Assembly (NCBI RefSeq): GCF_001792815.1
Contig: NZ_CP017674.1
Span: 1,302,001 to 1,366,000 of the forward strand
DNA: 64,000 nt
Origin: Microbacterium sp. BH-3-3-3
Lineage (GTDB): Bacteria > Actinomycetota > Actinomycetes > Actinomycetales > Microbacteriaceae
Direction: 5' to 3'
A model generated the notes under the pieces. The model was not told the origin of the DNA. It saw only the letters and a program-made list of their open reading frames with translations, and did no database searches. Each line of letters starts with the position of its first letter. Position 1 is the first letter of the stretch. This document shows positions 8,352 to 14,495 of the stretch, one piece after another. Made by a program: the position numbers and the translations under genes.

Positions 8352-8599
8352 CTGCGCGGGACCCGCCGGTCGGGGTCTGCCCGCGCGCTCGGCGGGCGTG
8401 CCGGGGCGCGTCCCCCTCGCCGACCATGATCCGGGGCCGCGTCCCGCACGGGATGCGTCCTCCGACCCGTCGTCGATCGGAGGTTGCGGCTTCCCCGCGA
8501 TCGGAGGGTCAGCGGATGCCGGGATCCCCGCGTCGAGTATCGCAGCAGAGCGGACCGCCGAGGGCCTCGCCGCGACGAGTCCGTTCCCGCGCCGCGCGG

Positions 8600-9091
8600 T
8601 CAGACCCCGTCGCGCAGGTCGCGGAAGAACGCGTCGACGTGCGATCGCAGAGACGCCACGCGACGATCGCGCGCCGCCGCGGCGTCATGACCGAGGTACG
8701 CGGGCGGATCGAGCCGACGCACGTTGCGCGAGCACTCGAATCCCGCGCAGAGCAGGGTGCCGACGGTGTTGCCCGCCCGGCCCGCTTTGCCCGTCCGTCG
8801 CGCGGAGAACAGCACGACGTCGTTCGGCAGCGTCACGTCGGTGCACCACGAGCACTGTGCGCGAGTGCGGGTGCGCTGTTCGGTCTGGCGCAATTGCAGA
8901 CCGACCGGCGTGCCGTCGATCTCGGCGACGACGAACCCGAGCAGGGGTGACTTGGCGTCGCGCCATCCGACGTAGTCGAGGCGGTCCCATGGCGACGTGT
9001 CGATGTCGGTGGGCACCGTGAGGGCGCTGCGCTCACGGGTGGAGACGTTGACGAAGGCGGAACGGAGGGTGGAGGCGGAGAGAGCGTGCAT
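8600..9091 (-). CDS. FBP-domain protein (EF-G-binding, treble-clef zinc finger)
   Basis: The 163-residue product matches the FBP family, named for the zinc-binding C-terminal domain of the FusB/FusC fusidic-acid resistance proteins, which bind elongation factor G and free it from the ribosome. Two cysteine pairs, CSWC and C-x4-C in CAGFEC, are placed as the four zinc ligands, with the characteristic DVTLPNDVVLFSARRTGKAGR and GNTVGTLLCAGFECSRNVR stretches between and around them. Whether this protein protects against a drug is not known; many actinobacteria carry housekeeping members. The start at 9091 begins MHALSASTLRSAF. It lacks a Shine-Dalgarno and has an anti-SD-like CCTCC just upstream. 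A hairpin and a possible leader ORF precede it. Confidence 0.85.
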   Translation of the reverse strand: MHALSASTLRSAFVNVSTRERSALTVPTDIDTSPWDRLDYVGWRDAKSPLLGFVVAEIDGTPVGLQLRQTEQRTRTRAQCSWCTDVTLPNDVVLFSARRTGKAGRAGNTVGTLLCAGFECSRNVRRLDPPAYLGHDAAAARDRRVASLRSHVDAFFRDLRDGV

Positions 9092-9110
9092 GGAGGTATC
9101 CCGAAGAGAG

Positions 9111-9132
9111 GGTCCGCCCGCGCGGGCGGACC
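9111..9132 (-). promoter_or_regulatory. 22-bp palindrome in the leader of the FBP gene
   Basis: Bases 9111-9132 are a perfect GC-rich palindrome (arms GGTCCGCCCGC) ending 20 bases before the FBP start codon. In RNA it would form a very stable stem close to the start site. A translational or transcriptional attenuator is inferred from its place between the leader ORF and the gene. Confidence 0.5.
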
Positions 9133-9243
9133 GAAGAAGACGTGCGTGCGAGAAGGAGCGCACGCGCGAAGGTGATCGACCGGTCGAGAGGACGACACGG
9201 GATCGAGGTGGTCGCTCGCACACCGGCGAGCGGGCCCCGTCGG

Positions 9244-9348
9244 TCAGACGGCGGGGGAAGCGGCGCGCACGACGCCTGTGCCGCCGGCGCTCCGCGCGCC
9301 GACGACCCCCTCACGCCCGGAGGGCACCGAAGGAGTGACGAAGGACAT
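9244..9348 (-). CDS. Candidate 34-aa leader peptide upstream of the FBP gene
   Basis: A 35-codon ORF begins with ATG at 9348, exactly six bases after a TACCCT -10-like hexamer (9355-9360), so it would be translated from a leaderless mRNA. The peptide starts MSFVTPSVPSGREG and has no recognisable domain. It sits at the head of a 275-base leader on the same strand as the FBP gene, followed by GC-rich hairpins. Actinobacteria and staphylococci are known to use leader ORFs to control ribosome-protection genes by attenuation. A similar role here is inference; the ORF could also be chance. Confidence 0.4.
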   Translation of the reverse strand: MSFVTPSVPSGREGVVGARSAGGTGVVRAASPAV

Positions 9349-9360
9349 ACCTCCAGGGTA
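9349..9360 (-). promoter_or_regulatory. -10 element and start region for the FBP leader transcript
   Basis: On the minus strand TACCCT (9355-9360) is followed by six bases and an ATG, the spacing seen at several leaderless genes in this window. The -35 region is not close to consensus. Confidence 0.4.
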
Positions 9361-9366
9361 CGCCCG

Positions 9367-9765
9367 TCAGGCCCGGAACGCCGCCGAACCCAGCGTGCGC
9401 TCGACCGTCATCTCGAGCACGACGCGCTCCGGGTTCTCACGGGGCTGCCGGTACCGCGCGGCGTACAGCTCCACTGCGCGGGCCACGTCCTCCGGATCAT
9501 CGGTGACCTGCGCCGGCCCTTCGAAGCTGATCCACTGCGCCCCGGCGACCGAGCACACCGAGGCGCGGCCGCTGCGCGTGGCGTTCACGAACTTCTGGGT
9601 GCCGCGCGAGCCGATGACACGGACGACGCCGTCTTCGTACGTGAAGCCCACGGGCACGGAGTGCACCCGACCCGAACGGCCGACGGTCGAGAGGGTGGCC
9701 AGGTGGTACTCGCGCAAGAAGGCGAAGGCGTCATCGGTCAGCACTCCTCCAGGGTGCCACGTCAC
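9367..9765 (-). CDS. PPOX-class (pyridoxamine-oxidase-like) F420/flavin-binding protein
   Basis: The 132-residue product has the split-barrel fold of the pyridoxamine 5'-phosphate oxidase superfamily: AFAFLREYHLATLSTVGRSGRVHSVPVGF with the next strand VVRVIGSRGTQKFVNATRSGRASVC, then WISFEGPAQVTDDPEDV. Members of this size in actinobacteria are usually F420-dependent reductases or heme- or flavin-binding proteins of the TIGR03618-like type. The substrate is unknown. The start GTG at 9765 overlaps the stop of the upstream 2'-5' RNA ligase gene in a GTGA, which supports it and indicates translational coupling. The gene is last in a three-gene minus-strand run with the DoxX and RNA-ligase genes. 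Confidence 0.82.
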   Translation of the reverse strand: MTWHPGGVLTDDAFAFLREYHLATLSTVGRSGRVHSVPVGFTYEDGVVRVIGSRGTQKFVNATRSGRASVCSVAGAQWISFEGPAQVTDDPEDVARAVELYAARYRQPRENPERVVLEMTVERTLGSAAFRA

Positions 9766-10280
9766 GCGATGTCCGAGACCGTTCTCGTGGCGGCATCCCA
9801 GCGACGGATCGACGTCGCCCGCCCCGCGAGGTCCGCCCCGCCTCCTCGTGCCAACGCCGAGAGCGCCTCGCCGATCCGGTCCACCGGCACGCGTCGCGCC
9901 AGGGTGACGTGCGGCGTCCACGAACCCGGACGCGTGTGGTCGGCGTCGTCGCCGGCACCCGCGCGCTCGTGCACGCGCGCGTGCAGGTCGAGCAGGGCCG
10001 ATGTGGGAACGACCGAGCGGGCGATGACGCGGGTGCGACCGACGCCGAACAGCAGCGGCGCCCCGAGCGTGAGCGGCAGCGGGAGCGACGAAGCCAGTCC
10101 CGTGGCATCCATCTCGTCGAGGGCCCCGCGCACGAGCATGGTCAGATGCGGGCGGTTGCTCTCGCCCGTGTGCCGAGCTTGGCTGGGGAGGTCAGCCGCG
10201 ACGAGAAGGTCCCACTCGCGTCGGACGGCCGCGTCGGTGTCGTCGTCGAAGAGCAGTTCCAGGCTGGTGACGTCGCTCAT
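9762..10280 (-). CDS. 2'-5' RNA ligase / cyclic phosphodiesterase family protein
   Basis: The 172-residue product is a 2H phosphoesterase. The two signature H-x-T motifs are visible as HLTML near residue 50 and HVTLA near residue 125, spaced as in LigT-like proteins, and supply the two catalytic histidines. Family members hydrolyse 2',3'-cyclic phosphates or reversibly join 2'-5' RNA bonds. The start at 10280 (MSDVTSLEL) lies seven bases after the stop of the DoxX gene, and the 3' end overlaps the PPOX gene. Nothing in the neighbourhood identifies an RNA substrate. Confidence 0.85.
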   Translation of the reverse strand: MSDVTSLELLFDDDTDAAVRREWDLLVAADLPSQARHTGESNRPHLTMLVRGALDEMDATGLASSLPLPLTLGAPLLFGVGRTRVIARSVVPTSALLDLHARVHERAGAGDDADHTRPGSWTPHVTLARRVPVDRIGEALSALARGGGADLAGRATSIRRWDAATRTVSDIA

Positions 10281-10287
10281 CGCGCGG

Positions 10288-10665
10288 TCATCGCGTCGAC
10301 CACCAGGCCGCCGCGACGAGAGCCGGCTGGAAGAACAGGCGAACGAGGCGCTTGCGGTCCGTGTCCAGACCGAACGCCGAACGGCGCTTGCGCCACTGAT
10401 CGATGTTGCCCGGGAAGATCGCGACGAAGAAGGCCGCGAGGGCGGCCCCCACCCGGCGACGTTCTTTCGGCAGCACCAGCAGGGCCAGGCCGAAACCCGC
10501 TTCGACGACCCCGGATGCCACGACCACGGCGTCGCGGTCGAGGGGCCCCCGTTCGACCAGGGCATCCGGCACCTGCGCCTGGAAATCGCGGCGCGCGAAG
10601 GTCAGATGCGATACACCGGCGAAGAGCATTGCCAGGGCGAGCGCCCATCGTACGACAGATCTCAT
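10288..10665 (-). CDS. DoxX-family membrane protein
   Basis: The 125-residue product has four predicted transmembrane helices: MRSVVRWALALAMLFAGVSH, VVVASGVVEAGFGLALLVL, GAALAAFFVAIFPGN and LVRLFFQPALVAAAWW. It also has the GVSHLTF, FP-x-N and LR-x-FFQ features common in small DoxX-like proteins. The fold is shared with thiosulfate:quinone oxidoreductase subunits and with redox-linked membrane proteins such as SseA/DoxX partners, but the short members remain uncharacterised. It is the first gene of a compact minus-strand operon with the RNA ligase and PPOX genes. Confidence 0.82.
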   Translation of the reverse strand: MRSVVRWALALAMLFAGVSHLTFARRDFQAQVPDALVERGPLDRDAVVVASGVVEAGFGLALLVLPKERRRVGAALAAFFVAIFPGNIDQWRKRRSAFGLDTDRKRLVRLFFQPALVAAAWWSTR

Positions 10666-10831
10666 GCGACCACGGTACGAGCCGCGAGACGTGGATCCGG
10701 TGGGCTTGACGACGACGCGCGCGTTCTGCGCGACGGATCGCGGCGACTACGCCACCCGGCCGGATCGCGCAAGCCCCGTGTCCTTGAGGCGCTGCGCGGT
10801 TGACTGACGATACGCGACGAAGGGGGTGACC

Positions 10832-11125
10832 ATGACGATGACCGAGACCGCATCTACATCGAGTGAGGACGCCGACGTGGACGCTCTGCTCGTCCGCGCC
10901 GCTAGTGGCGACTGCGACGCCTTCGTCGCGTTCTACGACGCCACCGCCCCGCGCGTATACGCGGTGCTGCTCTCCCTCACCGGCGTCGCCGCCTCTGCCG
11001 ACGCCCTTCTCGAGGGCATCTACGTCGAGGCGTGGGAGCGCATGCGCGGCCGTTCGGCGCCGCCGTGTCCGGGGATGCAGTGGATGTCGGTCATCGCTCA
11101 CCGGCACGCCGCCGGTCAACGCTGA
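10832..11125 (+). CDS. ECF sigma factor-like protein truncated after region 2
   Basis: The 97-residue product carries a sigma-70 region 2 of the ECF (SigK-like) type: LLVRAASGDCDAFVAFYDATA, then PRVYAVLLSLTG and YVEAWERM, ending in a degenerate VIAHRHAAGQR where normal proteins continue into region 4. No sigma region 4 is found in any frame downstream, so it is about half the usual length. It may be a remnant or a stand-alone region 2 protein that competes for RNA polymerase. The ATG at 10832 is preferred, with AAGGGGG upstream; a GTG at 10826 is in frame. No anti-sigma gene is nearby. The downstream 316 bases to the MarR gene show no homologous continuation. Confidence 0.6.
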   Translation: MTMTETASTSSEDADVDALLVRAASGDCDAFVAFYDATAPRVYAVLLSLTGVAASADALLEGIYVEAWERMRGRSAPPCPGMQWMSVIAHRHAAGQR

Positions 11126-11252
11126 GCGGACGCGTCAGGCGGGCGCTGTGAGCGACGTCGAGGTCGGTGCGCTCGGGGTCGAGAATGACCCCGCCCGACG
11201 GGTCGGGGAAAGAGATGGGCTGTACGGACGACCCGGAGTATGGAAGGCCCAT
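11091..11252 (-). CDS. Small hypothetical ORF, 53 aa
   Basis: The ORF starts with ATG at 11252 preceded by GAGGGAG at good spacing (the same frame is open to an ATG at 11285 that lacks a ribosome binding site). The product begins MGLPYSGSSVQPISFPDP and has no recognisable domain. Its 3' end overlaps the end of the sigma-like gene on the other strand by 35 bases. It is the only gene-like signal in the 11,126-11,441 gap. It is reported for its ribosome binding site but could be spurious. Confidence 0.3.
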   Translation of the reverse strand: MGLPYSGSSVQPISFPDPSGGVILDPERTDLDVAHSARLTRPLSVDRRRAGER

Positions 11253-11390
11253 GAGCGTCTCCCTCAGGAGATATTTCGCACTCATATTTTACTAGGCCGC
11301 CTAACTATCGGCCAGGAAAACCCGACAATATGCGGCCGCAGAGGTGAATTATCGGACCCCGCCCAAGATGTATCGACCGCCTGGAATCTC

Positions 11391-11407
11391 GTTAACCTAA
11401 CTAGACT
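11391..11407 (+). promoter_or_regulatory. Promoter/operator-like site upstream of the MarR gene
   Basis: GTTAACCTAAC at 11391-11401 abuts a TAGACT -10-like hexamer at 11402-11407. A related TAGG-ccg-CCTA inverted repeat lies near 11293-11303, and a GTTAGCTAAC palindrome lies upstream of the facing small gene at 12245-12254. The shared GTTA/CTAAC half-sites suggest an operator used by the MarR protein; this is inference. Confidence 0.4.
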
Positions 11408-11441
11408 GTCGGTCACCTCGCCCGGATCCGACAGGAGGCGT

Positions 11442-11894
11442 ATGACGATCGCGACGGACGAACCCGCCACGAGCGCAGCCCGCGCCGTCGAACGACTCCG
11501 CTTGGCGGAGGCCCGGCTCTCCCGCCGTCGGCAGACCGACTGCGGCCCGAGCGAGAACGCGCGCGCGGCGATGCGACTCATCCTCGAGCGCACCGACGAC
11601 GGCCATCACGTGACCCCGACCGAGATCGCCCAGGCGCTGGGCATCTCGACGGCATCCGTCACCGGAATGCTCGACCGCCTTCACGCGGGCCGGCTCATCA
11701 CCTTCGTGGCGAACCCCGCGGACCGACGTAGCAAGTTCGTCGTCCCGTTCGACCGGGATCAGGATCCGGATGCCATCGACCCGGTGACCGCCCGCATCCG
11801 CGAGTTCGCCCTCGACCTCCCGGCCGACACCGCCGATCAGATCGTGTCGTTCCTCGACCGCGTCCGCGAGGTCGTCGACGCCGAGTGCGGCTGA
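11442..11894 (+). CDS. MarR family transcriptional regulator
   Basis: The 150-residue product has a winged helix-turn-helix of the MarR type, about residues 45-110: SENARAAMRLILERTDDGHHVTPTEIAQALGISTASVTGMLDRLHAGRLITFVANPADRRSK. The recognition helix ASVTGMLDRL and the wing PADRRSK are typical. Flanking helices would form the dimer interface. MarR proteins usually repress genes for resistance or catabolism until a ligand binds. AGGAGG seven bases before the ATG supports the start. The gene faces the small gene at 11902-12219, and similar GTTA/CTAAC motifs occur before both, so mutual control is possible. Confidence 0.88.
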   Translation: MTIATDEPATSAARAVERLRLAEARLSRRRQTDCGPSENARAAMRLILERTDDGHHVTPTEIAQALGISTASVTGMLDRLHAGRLITFVANPADRRSKFVVPFDRDQDPDAIDPVTARIREFALDLPADTADQIVSFLDRVREVVDAECG

Positions 11895-11901
11895 CGCCGG
11901 A

Positions 11902-12219
11902 TCACACGACCGCCACGGCTCCGTCGGGTTCCGGTTCGATGCCGACCGCGAGGCCGTTGGGTGAACTGGCCTCGTTCATCATGTCGTCGATCCAGCGCCG
12001 ATTCAGCTGGGGGGCTCGGCTGCCGTAGAAGTGGAAGACCAGCGGGATCGAGGGGTGGATCCACAGACTCCGCGTACCACTGCCGTCGCCGTGGGCGTAA
12101 TGGAACATGAACGGCTCCGCGCGACGCAGTTTGTTCATGAACACCAGTCGCAGATGCGACAGGGTCCGGTCTTCGATGTCGAACGAGTGCCCGAGCGTGT
12201 TGTAAACCAATTTTCCCAC
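11902..12219 (-). CDS. Conserved Microbacteriaceae small protein (DUF7882-like)
   Basis: The 105-residue product begins MGKLVYNTLGHSFDIEDRTLSHLRLVFMNKLRRAEPFMFHY and contains SLWIHPSIPLVFHFYGSRAP and LNRRWIDDMM. This pattern is familiar from many Microbacteriaceae proteins that databases list as DUF7882 or, wrongly I think, as ATP-dependent DNA ligase; no ligase KxDG motif is present. The function is unknown. The start is a GTG at 12219 with no ribosome binding site. It lies six bases after a TAGGCT -10 element, so the mRNA is probably leaderless. The gene converges with the MarR regulator across only seven bases, an arrangement that suggests a functional pair. Confidence 0.75.
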   Translation of the reverse strand: MGKLVYNTLGHSFDIEDRTLSHLRLVFMNKLRRAEPFMFHYAHGDGSGTRSLWIHPSIPLVFHFYGSRAPQLNRRWIDDMMNEASSPNGLAVGIEPEPDGAVAVV

Positions 12220-12254
12220 CGATACAGCCTATATCGGCACCAAGGTTAGCTAAC
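12219..12254 (-). promoter_or_regulatory. Leaderless promoter with two palindromes for the DUF7882-like gene
   Basis: On the minus strand the -10 TAGGCT (12226-12231) ends six bases before the GTG start. The start region lies in an inverted repeat CCGATA-N7-TATCGG (12219-12237). A perfect palindrome GTTAGCTAAC (12245-12254) covers the expected -35 position. A repressor bound at either site would block the promoter. Confidence 0.5.
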
Positions 12255-12280
12255 GCGGCCCCGGCCGCCGAACGCTCGAC

Positions 12281-12294
12281 TAGAGTCCTGAACG
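12281..12294 (+). promoter_or_regulatory. Leaderless promoter -10 element of the GH6 gene
   Basis: TAGAGT at 12281-12286 ends seven bases before the GTG start at 12294, and no Shine-Dalgarno sequence is present. Confidence 0.5.
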
Positions 12295-13319
12295 TGGTGA
12301 GAACACACCGCCCGAACCGGCCCCGCCGCCGCGTTCCCCGGGCCGTCCTGGCGATCGGCGCGGTCGTCGTGATCGCTGCGCTCATCGCGGTGATCGCTGT
12401 CGTGGGAAGTCTCGTCACCACCCTCTTCCAGACTCTGTCGGCTCGGCCTCCCGCGGTCGACACGCGCATCGTGGCGCCCGACGAGTCCAAGGCCGCGCAG
12501 GCGGCGAGCGCCGCCGCCGGCAGCGCCGACGAGAACGACGCCGCCAGCTGGCTCTCGACCCAACCGACGACCTACTGGCTCACCCCCGAGATCGACCCGA
12601 TCGACGAGGTCTGGGACCGCGTCGCGCACCTGGCCGCCGAGGCGCGGGATCAGGATGCCGCGCTGTCGATCGCCGTCTACGGTCTGCCCGATCGCGACTG
12701 CGGCAACCACTCCGCCGGCGGCCTCGATCCCGACGCCTATCGCGAGTGGACCGCCCGAATCGGCGACGCGCTGGGCAACGCGTCGGACATCCAGAAGATC
12801 GTCGTGCTCGAACCCGACAGCATCGCACTGTCTTCTTCCTGCGGCTCGTTCTCCGACCGGGCGTCCTACCTGCGCGCAGCCGTCGACAACATCCGCGGAA
12901 CGAACACCTGGATCTACATCGACGGCGGCCACTCGGCATGGCATCCCGTCACCGAGATGGCCGATCTCCTTCGCTCGACGGGCGTGCTCTCCGACGTCCG
13001 CGGCGTGGCCCTGAACGTCTCGAACTACCAGGACACCGCCGCGGAGTTCGCCTACGCCCACGCGCTGTCCGAACAGCTCGGCGGCACTCACGCCGTCATC
13101 GACACGTCGCGCAACGGCGCGGGACCCGCGGGCGCGGAGTGGTGCAACCCCTCGGGCCGACTGGTGGGCAGCGCGGGGGGATCGTACGGCGACGACGTCG
13201 TCGACACGAACCTCTGGATCAAGCCGCCGGGCGAGAGCGACGGCGAATGCAACGGCGGCCCGGTGGCCGGAACCTGGTGGCCCGCTGCGGCCGCCGAACT
13301 GGCGCGCGAGCGGGGCTGA
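12294..13319 (+). CDS. Glycoside hydrolase family 6 protein, membrane-anchored or secreted
   Basis: The 341-residue product has a basic N-terminus and one long hydrophobic segment (about residues 17-48) that anchors or exports it, then a GH6 catalytic domain. Family landmarks are IAVYGLPDRDCGN, IVVLEPDSIA (the Asp near residue 175 is the expected proton donor), YIDGGHSAW, VSNYQ, HAVIDTSRNG and LWIKPPGESDG near the end. GH6 enzymes invert and cleave beta-1,4-glucans as endoglucanases or cellobiohydrolases. No cellulose-binding module is present. Its place just before a regulator and a processive GT2 synthase suggests trimming or release of a self-made beta-glucan, as BcsZ does for cellulose; that role is inferred. 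Confidence 0.9.
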   Translation: MVRTHRPNRPRRRVPRAVLAIGAVVVIAALIAVIAVVGSLVTTLFQTLSARPPAVDTRIVAPDESKAAQAASAAAGSADENDAASWLSTQPTTYWLTPEIDPIDEVWDRVAHLAAEARDQDAALSIAVYGLPDRDCGNHSAGGLDPDAYREWTARIGDALGNASDIQKIVVLEPDSIALSSSCGSFSDRASYLRAAVDNIRGTNTWIYIDGGHSAWHPVTEMADLLRSTGVLSDVRGVALNVSNYQDTAAEFAYAHALSEQLGGTHAVIDTSRNGAGPAGAEWCNPSGRLVGSAGGSYGDDVVDTNLWIKPPGESDGECNGGPVAGTWWPAAAAELARERG

Positions 13320-13452
13320 GGCCCGTCGCATCCCGCGCAATCGGGCCGGGACGGGCCGAATATGTGCCAGGATTGCGCTCGTCGCTCTGCGACACCGCGG
13401 CTCGGGGGAGAACGTGGGCACGCCAGCGTGCGAAGCCGGAAGAGTGGGTGAC

Positions 13453-14397
13453 ATGAGCGACAGCACTGAAATGCTGAAGACCGCGGTGATCGTCGAGGAC
13501 GATCCCGATATCCGACACCTGTTGGTCGAGGTCCTCGAAGCGGCGGGTTTCTCCACCGTCTCGGTCGGCAACGGCATCGACGGCGTCCGCGCGGTGATCG
13601 CCTACCAGCCCCTCATCACCACGCTCGATGTCAACATGCCCGGCATCGACGGGTTCGAGGCCGCCCGTCGCATCCGGCAGCAGAGCGATACCTACATCAT
13701 CATGCTCACTGGCCTCGAAGAAGAGGCCGACGTCGTGCTGGGCCTGGGAGCCGGAGCCGACGAGTACGTCGTGAAACCGTTCCGCCCTCGCGAGCTGCGC
13801 GCGCGGATCGAGGCGCTGCTGCGCCGCCCGCGCGGCGGCGGGCCCGCCGTGTCGTCGGCCCCGCGCCAAGACAATGTCGGGCCGTCCTTCCCCACTCCTC
13901 GCACCGAGACGCCGCCCCCCGTAGCGACCCCGAGCGCTCCCGTCGTGGTGCCCTCCTCGCAGGGCCCCGACCCCCGCTCCGCACCCGCGGGCGCCGAGAT
14001 CGTCCCGCGCCCCGCCGCGGGCGCGATGGCCACGAACGACCTCACCCCCACCGGTGCCCAGTGGGTGGTCCACCGCGATCTGCAACTCGACCCCGACAGC
14101 CGCCTCGTGCGGGTGGGCGGCGACGAGCTCGAACTCACGCGCACCGAGTTCGACCTGCTCGCGACCCTCATGGAGTCCAAGCGCCGGGTGCGCAGCAAGG
14201 CCGACCTGACGCTCGTGCTCCGCGGGGAGTCCTACGTCACCAGCTACTTCGTCGGCGAGGCCGACAAGCGGGCGATCGAGGCCCACATGACGAACCTGCG
14301 ACGCAAACTCGGTGACAATCCCGCGAACCCGCGGTACATCGAGACCGTACGCGGTGTCGGATACCGCCTCACGTCGGAGCTGCTCGCTCCCACCTGA
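13453..14397 (+). CDS. OmpR/PhoB-type response regulator with long linker
   Basis: The 314-residue product has a receiver domain (residues about 10-125) with the acidic pair ED/D at 15-17, phospho-acceptor D59 in LDVNMPG, T86 in MLTG and the Lys of VVKPF. A proline/alanine-rich linker of about 80 residues, unusually long, follows. The C-terminal winged-helix DNA-binding domain contains LELTRTEFDLLATLM, HMTNLRRKL and YIETVRGVGYRL. It is expected to be phosphorylated by a sensor kinase and to control transcription; the kinase at 18202 is the nearest candidate. The start ATG at 13453 follows GGAAGAG. A GTG at 13414 with GGGGGAG upstream is an alternative that adds 13 residues. A terminator follows the gene. 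Confidence 0.92.
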   Translation: MSDSTEMLKTAVIVEDDPDIRHLLVEVLEAAGFSTVSVGNGIDGVRAVIAYQPLITTLDVNMPGIDGFEAARRIRQQSDTYIIMLTGLEEEADVVLGLGAGADEYVVKPFRPRELRARIEALLRRPRGGGPAVSSAPRQDNVGPSFPTPRTETPPPVATPSAPVVVPSSQGPDPRSAPAGAEIVPRPAAGAMATNDLTPTGAQWVVHRDLQLDPDSRLVRVGGDELELTRTEFDLLATLMESKRRVRSKADLTLVLRGESYVTSYFVGEADKRAIEAHMTNLRRKLGDNPANPRYIETVRGVGYRLTSELLAPT

Positions 14398-14420
14398 TTC
14401 GCGCGAACCCCGCGGACAGC

Positions 14421-14464
14421 ACGGATGCCTCGACCCTCCCCAGGGCCGAGGCATCCGTCTTTCT
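14421..14464. terminator. Terminator between the response regulator and GT2 genes
   Basis: A perfect 12-bp stem (14421-14432 with 14448-14459) with a 15-base loop is followed by CTTT on the plus strand. It lies 23 bases after the regulator stop and ends 37 bases before the stop of the convergent GT2 gene. Both arms contain the GGATGCC heptamer that is over-represented across the window. Confidence 0.8.
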
Positions 14465-14495
14465 GATGCATTCGGGCGATCAGACCGTGGGTCCG

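Noticed and set aside
11902-12219. Annotation of the 105-residue protein as an ATP-dependent DNA ligase
   Set aside because: The length is far too short and no KxDG nucleotidyl-transfer motif is present.
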